From NCBI GenBank assembly GCA_025560025.1, contig CP048486.1:1926001-1990000 (forward strand): a DNA stretch of 64,000 nt. The letters are read 5' to 3'. This stretch comes from Agrobacterium tumefaciens (GTDB taxonomy: Bacteria; Pseudomonadota; Alphaproteobacteria; Rhizobiales; Rhizobiaceae). The translations under genes and the position numbers were made by a program. Each line of letters starts with the position of its first letter. The first letter of the stretch is position 1. Of the stretch, positions 1-8,969 are shown piece after piece. The notes under the pieces are model-generated. The model made no database searches and was not told the DNA's origin. It saw only the letters and a program-made list of their open reading frames with translations.

Positions 1-715
1 GCGCTTCGCAGGCCTCGCGCGTCGGCGCCTTGCCGTTAAGCGGGGTAATATAGGGGCAGGTAATGACGGCAAGGGCGGTGCCGTCGAGCGTCAGCACCGG
101 GGCGGAGATATTGCGCACGCCGGCGGTCTGAAGGCTGTCCATGGATTCGAAACCCTGTCGGCGCACCTGCGCCAGTCGTTCTGCCAGCCCCTGAGGCACG
201 GTCTCGCCGCCGCCACGCACCTGTTCGGTGACCATGATCTCGCGTTGCGCATCGGTCTGGAAGGCCAGAAGCACATGGCCGGAACCCGTGTGGAACAGGC
301 TCATCTGTGCGCCCACGCGCAGGGACATGGCCCAATAGGTTGAGGATTCCTGCTGGGCGATGACGACGACGCCACCGCGGTCATAGACGGCCAGATGGCA
401 GGCCTGCGCGGCGCTGGCCGAAAAATCGCGCATGACAGGGGCGGCAAAGGAGACGAGGCGGCGGATCGGCGCGTGGAAATGCGCCAGCCCGAACATCTTC
501 AGCGTCAGCGAAAACCGGTCACCCTCCAGCCGCCGCACGTAACCGCGGCGCACCAGCCTGTCCAGCATGCGGTAAAGTTCGTTCGGGCTTTTGCCGATCG
601 ACTTGGCGATCTCGATCTGCGTCAGTCCGCCATCGGTACGGGCCAGAAGCTCGAGAATATCAAGACCCTTGTCGAGGGCGGGAGCGCGGTATCTTTCGCT
701 GTCGTCGTCGGTCAT
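1..715 (-). CDS. IclR-family transcriptional regulator (3' end cut by window edge)
   Basis: I read this frame directly from the reverse strand. It starts at the ATG at 715 and stays open for 238 codons to the left edge, so the C-terminus is missing. Residues about 10-70 form an IclR winged helix: ALDKGLDILELLA, then the recognition-helix region EIAKSIGKSPNELYRMLDRL. The rest is an IclR effector domain, with features such as HTGSGHVLLAF and a late RRQGFESMDS stretch. IclR proteins are usually about 250 residues, so little is lost. It is divergent from the SDR gene at 915 and probably controls it. Direct repeats of CATATGAAT lie between the two genes. Confidence 0.88.
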   Translation of the reverse strand, partial: MTDDDSERYRAPALDKGLDILELLARTDGGLTQIEIAKSIGKSPNELYRMLDRLVRRGYVRRLEGDRFSLTLKMFGLAHFHAPIRRLVSFAAPVMRDFSASAAQACHLAVYDRGGVVVIAQQESSTYWAMSLRVGAQMSLFHTGSGHVLLAFQTDAQREIMVTEQVRGGGETVPQGLAERLAQVRRQGFESMDSLQTAGVRNISAPVLTLDGTALAVITCPYITPLNGKAPTREACEA

Positions 716-800
716 CTGGCCTCGATGGTGTTTTGCGTGGTCGCCGGATGGGCAGCCTGAAAATATGGTTGCCCGATAGCCGACATCCGCGCAAGTTTGC

Positions 801-835
801 TTGACGCCATATGAATACCGCGTTTACATATGAAT
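801..835 (+). promoter_or_regulatory. Candidate promoter with CATATGAAT direct repeats (IclR operator?)
   Basis: TTGACG (801-806) and TACATA (825-830), 18 bases apart, resemble a sigma-70 promoter for the SDR gene. The 9-mer catatgaat occurs at 808-816 and again at 827-835, 19 bases apart, and overlaps this promoter. A third partial copy (ccatat) begins at 843. Repeats across a promoter between a regulator and its divergent target suggest the IclR operator. That role is inferred. Confidence 0.4.
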
Positions 836-914
836 TGTCGATCCATATTTGAGATCATCGAAATTCAGCGACCTGAACCCCGATGGGCGGGCGCGCTATA
901 GCGGGAGGCTATTC

Positions 915-1646
915 ATGGTGCAGGATTTTAACGGCCGGACAGTGGTAATCACCGCCGCCGGCCAGGGTATCGGCCGGGCGACGGCGGAGCGCTTCATATC
1001 GCTCGGTGCGCGCGTCATTGCCACCGATATCAACGAACAGGCGCTTTCCACCCTGAAAGGGGCGGAAACGCGGGTTCTGAACGTGCTGGATGGCGACGGC
1101 GTCAAGGATTTCGCCACCGATATCGGCCATGCCGATGTGCTGTTCAACTGCGCCGGTTTCGTTCATTCCGGCACCATTCTCGATTGCGAAGAAAAAGACT
1201 GGGATTTCTCTTTCGATCTCAACGCCAAGGCCATGTACCGCACCTGCCGCGCCTTCCTGCCCGGTATGCTGGAAAAGGGCAAGGGCGCGATCGTCAACAT
1301 GTCCTCGGTTGCATCAAGCGTGAAGGGCGTGCCGAACCGTTTCGCCTACACCGCCTCCAAGGCGGCGGTGGTGGGTCTGACCAAGGCCATTGCCGCCGAT
1401 TTCGTCACCAAGGGCATTCGCTGTAACGCCATCTGCCCCGGCACGGTCGACAGCCCGTCCCTGCATGATCGCCTGCGCGCCACCGGCAACTACGAACAGG
1501 CGCTTGCCGATTTCATCGCCCGGCAGCCCATGGGCCGCATCGCCACGCCGGAAGAAATCGCGGCGCTCGTGACGTATCTCGCTTCTGATGAGGCAGGCTT
1601 CACAACCGGCCAGATCCATGTGATCGATGGTGGTTGGACAGGCTGA
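915..1646 (+). CDS. SDR-family NAD-dependent dehydrogenase (BDH2/DHRS6-like)
   Basis: This is a classical short-chain dehydrogenase of 243 residues. The nucleotide-binding motif TAAGQGIG is at residues 13-20, and the acidic residue after beta-2 (ATDIN, Asp38) favours NAD over NADP. NCAG is at 78-81. The catalytic set is a Ser in NMSSVAS (about 131), Tyr145 and Lys149 (YTASK). The start at 915 was chosen over an upstream in-frame ATG at 849 because GGGAGG sits 7 bases before it. The sequence strongly resembles the cytosolic type-2 3-hydroxybutyrate dehydrogenase group, whose bacterial members include sugar-acid dehydrogenases such as 2-keto-3-deoxy-L-fuconate dehydrogenase. The substrate is not settled. 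Confidence 0.85.
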   Translation: MVQDFNGRTVVITAAGQGIGRATAERFISLGARVIATDINEQALSTLKGAETRVLNVLDGDGVKDFATDIGHADVLFNCAGFVHSGTILDCEEKDWDFSFDLNAKAMYRTCRAFLPGMLEKGKGAIVNMSSVASSVKGVPNRFAYTASKAAVVGLTKAIAADFVTKGIRCNAICPGTVDSPSLHDRLRATGNYEQALADFIARQPMGRIATPEEIAALVTYLASDEAGFTTGQIHVIDGGWTG

Positions 1647-1723
1647 GGGGTTATTGCGGGAGAGAGAAGACGGGGCCGGCGTGTATTCGCCGGTTGAGGT
1701 TTTAACATCTCCACAAACTCCAC

Positions 1724-1793
1724 GTCATCCTCGGGCTTGACCCGAGGATACAAACCTCCGGCCGTTGATCCTCGGGTCAAGCCCGAGGATGAC
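1724..1793. repeat. Palindromic intergenic repeat, CCTCGGG-type arms
   Basis: Two inverted arms, 1724-1749 (gtcatcctcgggcttgaccc...) and 1768-1793 (its near-exact reverse complement), flank a short spacer. Each arm is itself an imperfect palindrome (CCTCGGGcttgaCCCGAGG). The same element recurs at 7079-7162, and a copy near 22250 is interrupted by the IS110 element. It resembles the mosaic palindromes (RIME/REP-like) of Rhizobiaceae. Confidence 0.85.
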
Positions 1794-1824
1794 TCAGGAG
1801 AGTGTGCAGTTTTCACAGATTAAA

Positions 1825-1856
1825 GGCGACCGGCGTAAAAGCCGGTCGCCTTTTTT
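1825..1856 (+). terminator. Rho-independent terminator (probably two-way)
   Basis: A perfect 10-bp stem, ggcgaccggc (1825-1834) and gccggtcgcc (1841-1850), has a 6-base loop and six T's after it. AAA before the stem gives a weaker U-tract on the minus strand. It lies between the SDR gene and the converging DUF1328 gene and probably ends both. Confidence 0.8.
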
Positions 1857-1859
1857 CGT

Positions 1860-2033
1860 TCAGACGACCGCGCTTCCGGCCATCAGTGCAAGCACGAGGA
1901 AGACCAGGAAGATCACCACGGCGATGAAGAACAATATTCGGGCCACGCCCGCCGCCGCCGCCGAAATGCCGGTAAAGCCGAATACGCCCGCGATCAAAGA
2001 AATAACAAAGAAAATAAGAGCCCATTTCAGCAT
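1860..2033 (-). CDS. DUF1328 (YtjA-like) small membrane protein
   Basis: A 57-residue frame from the ATG at 2033 to TGA at 1860-1862, read directly from the reverse strand. It begins [16 protein letters not shown] and contains [19 protein letters not shown], the conserved glycine/alanine-rich core of DUF1328. Two hydrophobic segments, about residues 4-25 and 32-52, make it an inner-membrane micro-protein. The family is widespread in Proteobacteria and has no established biochemical role. An AGGGGAAGC-like ribosome site precedes the start. It appears to be a single-gene unit ending at the hairpin at 1825-1856. Confidence 0.85.
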   Translation of the reverse strand: MLKWALIFFVISLIAGVFGFTGISAAAAGVARILFFIAVVIFLVFLVLALMAGSAVV

Positions 2034-2243
2034 GGAGCTTCCCCTTTCGCTTAATTTTCAAGAGTCTGCCGTCTCGCAGCGGACTCTCGAAAATGACGCG
2101 CAAAAGGCGAAAATGTTCCATGCTCCCGCAAAAATCGTTGTTTTGGAGCGTTTTCACTTTCCTCGAATGGCGACAACCCCCGGACTCTTTGTCCTGCCGC
2201 ATTTTCGGACGGAAACCGGGGGAGCGCCTTTGCTGGGTGCGCT

Positions 2244-3098
2244 CTAAATCCCTCTTTCACCTACCGCATCGATGTGGTGGGCTTTCCAGGTGGTGCGGAT
2301 GAAGGTGGCAACGAAAGCAAGGCTCATGAAAAGCACGATGGTCGGGGCAGGGGCGCTGTCTATCAGGAAGCTCAGCCATATGCCGCAGAGCGATGACGTG
2401 ACCGCCACCGCAATGGCCACAACCAGCATGGTGGAGAAGCGCCGCGTCAGCAGGAAGGCGATCGCGCCCGGCGCGACCAGCATGGCCACCGAGAGGATGA
2501 TGCCGACCGCCTTCAGCGCGCCAACCACCGTCAGTGACAAAACCATCAGCAGACCGTAATGCAGAATACGCACCGGCAGGCCGATTGCTTTGGCATGCTG
2601 CGGATCGAAGGCGTTGACCAGCAAATCCTTACGCAGGATGCCCAGAAACAATGTGGCGAAAAGCGCGATCAGACCTGTCTCCAGCATGTCCGACGGCGCA
2701 ATGCCCAGCATGTCACCGAAGAGAATGTGGTCGAGATGCATATCGCTCTGCACCTTCACGTAAAGCACCAGCCCCAGCCCGAACATGCCGGAAAAGACGA
2801 TGCCAAGCACCGTGTCTTCCTTGATGCGGCTGTTTTCCTTGATGAAGCCGGTGCCGAGCGCGCAGATCATGCCGGCAATGAACGCACCGATGGAAAGCGG
2901 TATATTGACGATATATGCCAGCACCACGCCCGGCAGCACGGCATGGGAAACCGCATCGCCCATCAGCGACCAGCCTTTCAGCACCAGAAGACAGGACAGC
3001 ATCGCCATCGGCACTGCAATCATCAGCGTGATCACGAAGGCATATTGCATGAAGGGCAGCTGAAACGGCAGGATGGCGAGTTCGAGATATTCACTCAT
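2244..3098 (-). CDS. sitD: Mn/Fe ABC transporter permease SitD
   Basis: A 284-residue inner-membrane protein of the ABC-3 (metal) permease family with about eight hydrophobic segments. The conserved loop LKGWSLMGDAVSHAVLPGVV near residues 42-61 is diagnostic of this family. It overlaps the upstream permease by four bases (ATGA), so the two are translationally coupled, and it is the last gene of sitABCD. It should pair with the 3095-3955 permease as a heterodimer. The metal is inferred from the binding protein and the upstream boxes, not from this sequence. Confidence 0.85.
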   Translation of the reverse strand: MSEYLELAILPFQLPFMQYAFVITLMIAVPMAMLSCLLVLKGWSLMGDAVSHAVLPGVVLAYIVNIPLSIGAFIAGMICALGTGFIKENSRIKEDTVLGIVFSGMFGLGLVLYVKVQSDMHLDHILFGDMLGIAPSDMLETGLIALFATLFLGILRKDLLVNAFDPQHAKAIGLPVRILHYGLLMVLSLTVVGALKAVGIILSVAMLVAPGAIAFLLTRRFSTMLVVAIAVAVTSSLCGIWLSFLIDSAPAPTIVLFMSLAFVATFIRTTWKAHHIDAVGERGI

Positions 3099-3955
3099 GG
3101 CGTTTCTCCGAGCGCCTTGCGGGCCTTGGCCCGGGATGCGAGCAGCCCGTGTTTGGGGGCGAAGACGAAGGCGGCAAGGAAAATCGCCGTTTGCAGTACG
3201 ACGATGACGCCGCCGGTCGCACCGTCGAGGAAATAGCTGAGATAAGCGCCGACGAAGCTGGTGGCCGCGCCGATGATGAGGCTCATCAGGATCAGCCGCT
3301 CGAAACGGTCGGTCAGGAGATAGGCGGTGGCCCCGGGCGTCACCACCATGGCGACAACGAGGAAGGCCCCGACGGTCTGAAGGGCGGCAACCGTGGAAGC
3401 CGCAAGCAGGGTGAAAAAGATAACCTTCAGCACTTCAGGCTTCAGCCCCACGGTACGGGCGTGGTTTTCATCGAAGAACACCACCATAAGGTCACGCCAT
3501 TTCAGTGCCAGCACCAGCAGGCTGATGCCGCCGATCAGCGCCAGCTGAATCGTGTCTTCAGCGGTGATCGCCAGAATATTGCCGAGCACGATGGTCTGGA
3601 TATTGATCGAAGTGGGCGAGAGCGACACCATGAATAGGCCAAGCCCGAAAAACGAGGTGAAGATCAGCCCGATGATCGCGTCTTCCTTCAGCCGCGTCTT
3701 CTGGTTCAGGAACAGCATGGAGCCGGCCGCAAGCCCGCCGGAAAGGAACGCGCCGAGCGAAAAGGGCAGGCCCAGCATATAGGCGCCCGCCACACCCGGA
3801 ACGATGGCGTGGGACAGCGCATCGCCGATCAGCGACCAGCCCTTCAGCATCAGATAGGCCGAGAGAAAGCCACAGACGCCGCCCACCAGTGCGCTGACCC
3901 AGATGGCGTTCAGCATGTAACCATAGGTGAAAGGCTCAAGAAGGCTGTTTATCAT
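3095..3955 (-). CDS. sitC: Mn/Fe ABC transporter permease SitC
   Basis: An ABC-3 family metal permease with about eight membrane segments and the family loop [21 protein letters not shown] chose the ATG at 3955 ([15 protein letters not shown]), giving 286 residues. The frame also has an ATG at 4000, but the residues between (RRLRKKK) are an unlikely N-terminus and lie deep inside sitB. With this start it overlaps sitB by about 20 bases. It is the paralogous partner of sitD, and the pair forms the metal channel. Confidence 0.84.
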   Translation of the reverse strand: MINSLLEPFTYGYMLNAIWVSALVGGVCGFLSAYLMLKGWSLIGDALSHAIVPGVAGAYMLGLPFSLGAFLSGGLAAGSMLFLNQKTRLKEDAIIGLIFTSFFGLGLFMVSLSPTSINIQTIVLGNILAITAEDTIQLALIGGISLLVLALKWRDLMVVFFDENHARTVGLKPEVLKVIFFTLLAASTVAALQTVGAFLVVAMVVTPGATAYLLTDRFERLILMSLIIGAATSFVGAYLSYFLDGATGGVIVVLQTAIFLAAFVFAPKHGLLASRAKARKALGETP

Positions 3956-4844
3956 CGACTTTTTCTTTCGGAGCCTGCGGATCATGTCCGTTCTGGCCAT
4001 TCTTGCCGTAAATCACGAAAGGCCGCTCGTCATCGGTGATGACCTTCACCCGGCGCGGATCGGCGTCGTTATGCAGGTCCGCCCCGCCAAGCACGAAGTG
4101 GCGCAGGCTGCCGCCAAAGGCTTTTTGCAGGTTCTCCTCGTTGAAGGTATCCGCGGTCTTGCCCGATGCCAGCACCGTGCCCTTGACGAAGACGGCGCGG
4201 TCACAGAATTCCGGCACGCTGCCGAGATTGTGGGTGGAGACCAGCATGACGCGGCCCTCGTCGCGCAGCGCCTTCAGAAGTGCGACGATCTGCTCTTCCG
4301 TCGTTACGTCGACACCGGTGAAAGGCTCGTCCAGCAGGATGACCTGACCCTCCTGCGCCAGCGCGCGGGCCAGAAACACCCGCTTCTTCTGCCCGCCGGA
4401 GAGTTCGCCGATCTGGCGTTTGCGATAGTCCAGCATGTTGACGCGTTTCAGCGCCTCTTCGACCATCTGGTGATCGCGTTTCGAGGGGATGCGCAGGAAA
4501 TTCATGTGGCCGTAACGGCCCATCATCACCACATCCTCCACCAGCACCGGAAAACTCCAGTCCACCTCTTCGGCCTGCGGCACATAGGCGACGAGGTTTT
4601 TCCTGAGCGCTTCCTTCACCGGCAGGTCGAAGATCGAGACGGAACCGGCGGCCAGAGGCACGAAACCCATGATTGCCTTGAAAATCGTGGACTTGCCGGC
4701 GCCATTGACGCCGACAAGTGCAGTGATCGTACCGCGTGGAATGGAAAAGCTGGCATTTCTTAATGCGGTGTGGCCGTTTCGATAGGTCACTGTCGCATTT
4801 TGAACCGTCAGGCCGCCGCCTGATTTTTTATTGCCCATTCTCAT
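3936..4844 (-). CDS. sitB: Mn/Fe ABC transporter ATPase SitB
   Basis: A 302-residue ABC ATPase. Walker A is GVNGAGKST at residues 45-53. The Q-loop is in [14 protein letters not shown], the signature is LSGGQKKR, Walker B is VILLDEP and the H-loop is STHN. The VDWSFPV region is typical of the metal-import (ZnuC/MntB/SitB) subfamily. About 50 residues at the C-terminus ([16 protein letters not shown] onward) extend past the usual ATPase fold and are polar; their role is unknown. It overlaps sitA by four bases (ATGA). Confidence 0.87.
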   Translation of the reverse strand: MRMGNKKSGGGLTVQNATVTYRNGHTALRNASFSIPRGTITALVGVNGAGKSTIFKAIMGFVPLAAGSVSIFDLPVKEALRKNLVAYVPQAEEVDWSFPVLVEDVVMMGRYGHMNFLRIPSKRDHQMVEEALKRVNMLDYRKRQIGELSGGQKKRVFLARALAQEGQVILLDEPFTGVDVTTEEQIVALLKALRDEGRVMLVSTHNLGSVPEFCDRAVFVKGTVLASGKTADTFNEENLQKAFGGSLRHFVLGGADLHNDADPRRVKVITDDERPFVIYGKNGQNGHDPQAPKEKVDDKQPS

Positions 4845-5752
4845 GAAGACAGTCCCTTGGCGATGGTTTCGCTCGTCACCCGCAAGAGGTCGAGATAGGT
4901 CGGGACGGGGCCGTCGGCTTCGCTCAGCGAGTCCACATAGAGTATGCCGCCATAGGCCGCGCCGGTTTCCTTGGCCACTTGTTGGGCCGGATCGGCGGAA
5001 ACCGTGCTTTCGCTGAAGATCACCTGGATATTATGCTCGCGCATGGCGTCGATCACGCCGCGCACCTGCTGTGGTGTGCCCTGGCTGTCGGCATTGACCG
5101 GCCACAGGAACAGTTCCTTCAGGCCGAAATCGCGGGCGAGGTAAGAAAAGGCGCCTTCGCTCGTTACCAACCAGCGCTTGTTTTCCGGCAGAACGGAAAG
5201 CGTGTCGCGGATCGGCTGCACGGTGGCCTTGATCTTGTCCGAATAGGCCTTGGCATTGGCGGCATAGACATCTGCATGGGCGGGGTCGATTTCGGTCAGT
5301 CCCTTGCGGATATTCTCCACATAGATCAAGGCGTTATCGGGTGACATCCAGGCGTGTGGATTGGGTTTTCCCTGATAGGCGCCGCCGCTGATCGCCATCG
5401 GCGTCACACCCTCGCTCACCGTCACGCTCGGCACGCCGGAGAGGTTGGCCAGGAATTTTTCGAACCACAATTCAAGGTTGAGACCGTTACGCAGGACCAG
5501 ATCGGCCTTGCGGGCTTTGAGGATGTCGCGCGGGGTTGGCTGGTAATTGTGAATTTCCGCGCCCGGCTTGGTGATGCTCTCCACCTCGGCCGCATCGCCC
5601 GCCACATTGCGTGCCATGTCGGCGATGATGGTGAAGGTGGTGACCACCGTGGGTTTCTCCTGCGCCTTTTCCTGAGCGATGGCGGCGGCGGGAAGAAAAA
5701 GCGAAAAAGCGAAAATGGCATGCCGGATTTTCTGGAAATTCACGTCTGTCAC
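4841..5752 (-). CDS. sitA: Mn/Fe ABC transporter periplasmic binding protein SitA
   Basis: A 303-residue cluster A-I metal-binding protein with an N-terminal signal peptide ([15 protein letters not shown], cleavage near residue 26). Likely ligands are His in EIHNYQPTP, His in [10 protein letters not shown], Glu in [10 protein letters not shown] and Asp in [11 protein letters not shown]. Glu at the third position is the Mn/Fe (PsaA/SitA) pattern; zinc proteins carry His there, as the troA product in this window does. There is no His-rich loop, which agrees. It is the first gene of the operon, directly downstream of two Mur/Fur-like palindromes. Confidence 0.88.
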   Translation of the reverse strand: MTDVNFQKIRHAIFAFSLFLPAAAIAQEKAQEKPTVVTTFTIIADMARNVAGDAAEVESITKPGAEIHNYQPTPRDILKARKADLVLRNGLNLELWFEKFLANLSGVPSVTVSEGVTPMAISGGAYQGKPNPHAWMSPDNALIYVENIRKGLTEIDPAHADVYAANAKAYSDKIKATVQPIRDTLSVLPENKRWLVTSEGAFSYLARDFGLKELFLWPVNADSQGTPQQVRGVIDAMREHNIQVIFSESTVSADPAQQVAKETGAAYGGILYVDSLSEADGPVPTYLDLLRVTSETIAKGLSS

Positions 5753-5761
5753 CGAATGTTG

Positions 5762-5830
5762 TTGCGATTAATTCGCAATACCATCTGTTATAAAATCACG
5801 TTTGTCAACGCTATTGCAAATCATTCGCAA
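5762..5830 (-). promoter_or_regulatory. Two Mur/Fur-type palindromes upstream of sitA
   Basis: ttgcgattaattcgcaa (5762-5778) is a palindrome with TTGCGA/TCGCAA arms. ttgcaaatcattcgcaa (5814-5830) is a second, with one mismatch between its 8-base arms. They lie 10 and 62 bases upstream of the sitA start. A weaker half-site (ttcgcaaat) follows near 5841. In rhizobia sitABCD is repressed by the manganese regulator Mur through AT-rich TGC-centred palindromes of this kind. The match to Mur is inferred. Confidence 0.65.
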
Positions 5831-6030
5831 TTTAGCAGAATTCGCAAATGTCCGAAAATGGTGCGTTTTTGCAGGTGCAACGCCGGGCGGGTTAAACTTT
5901 TTTCAATGAGAAAGCGGCACTATCGCAAGGCTCGGGACAGCGTGGTCCAGGGCTTTATCCCGCGTGTGTTCCTCATCTTTCGAGCCACGTTTCGGGGTGA
6001 GGGCGATAAGGCGGGGTACTTGATGTCAGG

Positions 6031-6957
6031 ATGTTGCGGGTGAAGGCTGTATTCGGACGAATGCGGTTTTCGCGCAAACTCGTTATGATCGGAGGCGGGA
6101 TCCTGCTTTTGGCAGGTGCGACCGGTTCTGCTGCCGTGTTTATCGGCAGCGAGCGGCTGCTTGGACCATCCTACGCCTCTGCCAACGGGCTTTCATGCGA
6201 CGCAGTCCAGACGGTCAACATCCGCAAGAACGGCTCCCTTTGGGTGCGCAAATTCATCCGCACCGATGGCGGTGACGGCACGGAGCGGTTAAAGACCGCC
6301 CTGCGCGTCACCAAGGCAGTTTACGACAAGCAGAAGCCCGATCTGGTGCAGGTTTCCGTGCTCGACAGGAATGGTCCGCAACTGCGCTCGGAAATGCGGG
6401 GCCGTGCCATTGCCGCACAGGTGGTCTTCATTGCCGATCCGGCAAAAATTCCCGAGGGCGCGGATGCCCAGCGTTATTCGGCCTTTTATTATGACGGCGC
6501 CGCCAATGGCAGCGGCCAGTTTTACGGGCTGCGCATCGATCTGCCGCTGGAAGACAGCGAAGCAATGGCCGCAAGCCTGACGGATATGACCGATTGTGCG
6601 ACGCCCGCTGCGGATGCCGCCGGCGAAAGCCAGGATGGAAAGGGCGCGAAAGCGGCGTCGGGGCACGGCGAAACCAAGGGCGGACACGATGCTGCGCCCG
6701 CGCAGACCAAGGAGGGCGGCGCTGTTGATAGTGAAACCCACTCTCCCGAGGCGTCATCGCCCGAAGCCCATGGCGAATCCACTGCCGACGACCTCCTGAC
6801 CTCCACACCGGAAGCCGATGGCGGCAGCATCTTCAGCATGACCTATCTGAAATCACTGATCTTCGGAAAAGGCTCGACGACCGCGCAGGCGGCGGAGGGA
6901 AAGCCGGCTGAGAGTGCGCCGGCGGAAGAGCCGGTTGCGGGGAAGTCGGGGCATTAA
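6031..6957 (+). CDS. Unknown membrane-anchored or exported protein with acidic tail
   Basis: I do not recognise this 308-residue protein. An uncleaved anchor or signal segment (KLVMIGGGILLLAGATGSAAVFIG) lies at about residues 16-39. A compact domain to about 190 follows, with QTVNIRKNGSLWVRKFIRTDG, VQVSVLDRNGPQLR and FYYDGAANGSGQFYGLRIDLP. The last 110 residues are low-complexity and rich in Ala, Glu and Gly. The domain part has coding-like periodicity and ends just before an unrelated repeat, so I take it as real. An alternative start at 6061 (MRFSRKL) would place the anchor closer to the N-terminus. It is monocistronic. Confidence 0.7.
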   Translation: MLRVKAVFGRMRFSRKLVMIGGGILLLAGATGSAAVFIGSERLLGPSYASANGLSCDAVQTVNIRKNGSLWVRKFIRTDGGDGTERLKTALRVTKAVYDKQKPDLVQVSVLDRNGPQLRSEMRGRAIAAQVVFIADPAKIPEGADAQRYSAFYYDGAANGSGQFYGLRIDLPLEDSEAMAASLTDMTDCATPAADAAGESQDGKGAKAASGHGETKGGHDAAPAQTKEGGAVDSETHSPEASSPEAHGESTADDLLTSTPEADGGSIFSMTYLKSLIFGKGSTTAQAAEGKPAESAPAEEPVAGKSGH

Positions 6958-7078
6958 AAAGCTTTAGCTCGCCCAGTCGTGCCGGACGTGCTAGCCGGCA
7001 TTCGGCCGTGACGCAATCGCACCGGCCCCGGCTAAAGGCGGGGTGACGATCATATGAGAACCGCAGCCATCAGTGAAT

Positions 7079-7162
7079 GTCATCCTCGGGCTTGACCCGA
7101 GGACCCATTCACGATCACGAAATTGGTTGGCTGTGTATCCTCGGGTCAAGCCCGAGGATGAC
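7079..7162. repeat. Palindromic intergenic repeat, CCTCGGG-type arms
   Basis: Same family as 1724-1793. The left arm starts gtcatcctcgggcttgaccc (7079) and the right arm ends gggtcaagcccgaggatgac (7162), with a different 30-base centre. It lies beyond the 3' end of lysS. A separate short hairpin (7186-7205, aggcggcc/ggccgcct, with TTGTTTT on the plus side) sits between it and lysS. Confidence 0.85.
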
Positions 7163-7219
7163 GAACGAGAAAATTTCGTTCTTGCAGGCGGCCATGCGGC
7201 CGCCTTTGTTTTCGTCCGG

Positions 7220-8719
7220 TCAATCCGCCTTGTTGCGGCGGGCCGGGAAGAGGATGACGTCGCGGATCGACGGGGCGTTGGTCAGAAGCATGATCAGGCG
7301 GTCGACGCCGATGCCGAGGCCGCCGGCGGGCGGCATGCCCTGGTCGATGGCGTCGAGGAACTCGTCGTCCAGCTGCTTGTCTTTTTCGCCGCGGGCGTGC
7401 GCCTGCTCCAGCTGCTCCACCATGCGGCGGCGCTGTTCTTCCGGATCGTTGAGTTCCGAGAAGGCGTTGCCCACTTCCCAGGCGTTGCAATAGCTTTCGA
7501 AACGCTCGACGAGGCGCGGTTCGCCCGGCACTTCCTTGGCGAAGGGCGAGATGTCCTTGGGGAAATGCGTCACATGGCTCGGCTGGATCAGCGTGCCTTC
7601 CACCTTCTCCTCAAAGATGAAGGCAAGGCATTCGCCCCAGGTCCAGTCCTTCTCCACCGCAAAGCCGGCGGCCTTGGCGGCGGCGCGGGCTTCTTCGTCG
7701 GTCTTGATGGCGAGGAAGTCGATACCGGTTGCTTCCTTCACGGCGTCTGGCATCGGCACGCGCTTGAACGGGCCCTTGAAGGAGATCGTCTGGCCCTGGA
7801 ATTCAACTTCGGTCGTGCCGTGCAGGGCAATCGCCAGCGTCTCGAACAGCCGCTCCACGAGACCCATGATGTCTTCGTAGTCGGCATAGGCCCAGTAGCA
7901 CTCCATCATGGTGAATTCAGGATTGTGCCTTGTGGAAACGCCTTCGTTGCGGAAGTTGCGGTTGATTTCGAAGACCTTGTCGGTCAGGCCCGAAACCAGC
8001 GTGCGCTTCAGGTACAGTTCCGGCGCGATGCGCAGATACATGTCCATCTTCAGCGTGTTGTGGAAGGTCTTGAACGGATCGGCCGTCGCGCCGCCATAGA
8101 TGGTCTGCAGCATCGGCGTTTCCACTTCGAGGAAGCCTTCGGCCTCCATGAAGCGGCGAATGCCGGAAAGGATCTTCGAACGCTGCAGGAAGCGCAGCTT
8201 GGATTCCTCATTGGAGAGAATGTCCAGATGGCGCTTGCGGTAACGCAGCTCGATGTCGGAGACGCCGTGCCACTTTTCCGGCATCGGCAGCAGCGACTTC
8301 GTCAGCATGGTGATTTCTTCGGCGTTGATCGTCAGCTCGCCGCGCTTGGTGCGGCGCACCTTGCCGGTCACGCCGATGATGTCGCCGATATCGATCATCG
8401 GCAAAAGGTTGCGCGCCGCTTCCGGCGTCGTATCCTTGTGGGAGAAGATCTGCACCTTGCCCGAGGCGTCATGGATATCCATGAACATGCCGGAATTGCG
8501 GGAGGAATAAACGCGGCCGGCCACCGTCACCGTATCGCCGGTTTCGACGTCGGCTTCGATATCGGCGTATTTTTCCGCCAGCTCCGCATTGCTCATGGTG
8601 CGGTGGAAATGCGCCGGATAGACATCGCCGATCTGCTCGCGCAGCAGCGCAAGTTTCTGGCGGCGCACTTCTGTCGCGTCGGAGGAAAGGGCGGTGGTTT
8701 CGGTCGTCTTGTCGTTCAT
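7220..8719 (-). CDS. lysS: Lysyl-tRNA synthetase, class II
   Basis: A 499-residue class II LysRS that charges tRNA-Lys. An N-terminal OB-fold anticodon-binding domain (about 60-160, with VTVAGRVYSSRNSGMFMDIHD) precedes the catalytic domain. Motif 2 is FRNEGVSTRHNPEF with the following MMECYWAY, and motif 3 is GGLGIGVDRLIML near the C-terminus. The length is normal. It is transcribed with gltX in the same direction, but a 140-base palindromic repeat separates them. Confidence 0.95.
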   Translation of the reverse strand: MNDKTTETTALSSDATEVRRQKLALLREQIGDVYPAHFHRTMSNAELAEKYADIEADVETGDTVTVAGRVYSSRNSGMFMDIHDASGKVQIFSHKDTTPEAARNLLPMIDIGDIIGVTGKVRRTKRGELTINAEEITMLTKSLLPMPEKWHGVSDIELRYRKRHLDILSNEESKLRFLQRSKILSGIRRFMEAEGFLEVETPMLQTIYGGATADPFKTFHNTLKMDMYLRIAPELYLKRTLVSGLTDKVFEINRNFRNEGVSTRHNPEFTMMECYWAYADYEDIMGLVERLFETLAIALHGTTEVEFQGQTISFKGPFKRVPMPDAVKEATGIDFLAIKTDEEARAAAKAAGFAVEKDWTWGECLAFIFEEKVEGTLIQPSHVTHFPKDISPFAKEVPGEPRLVERFESYCNAWEVGNAFSELNDPEEQRRRMVEQLEQAHARGEKDKQLDDEFLDAIDQGMPPAGGLGIGVDRLIMLLTNAPSIRDVILFPARRNKAD

Positions 8720-8773
8720 CGTATTCGCCTTCAGCGGCCTTGTTCGTTGCGGTTACCCTATGCGCTCCGGGCT

Positions 8774-8914
8774 TACCCCCCTCTGTCCTGCCGGACATCT
8801 CCCCCTCAAGGGGGGAGATCAGATGCGGCGCCCGCCCGCTTCATGGGCAAGGTGTCAGCCGCTTGTCGATCTCCCCACTTGAGGGGGAGATGCCCGGCAG
8901 GGCAGAGGGGGGTA
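8774..8914. repeat. Palindromic repeat, TACCCCCCTCT-type arms
   Basis: Inverted arms beginning tacccccctctgtcctgccg (8774) and ending cggcagggcagaggggggta (8914). Inside each arm is a second palindrome (CTCCCCCTcaaGGGGGGAG). The same family occurs at 20652-20809 and 51469-51625. It fills most of the gltX-lysS gap. Confidence 0.85.
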
Positions 8915-8969
8915 CCCCGAGCAGAGGGGTATATTTCAGTCTGCCGGCGTCACCGCCAGCACATAACTA

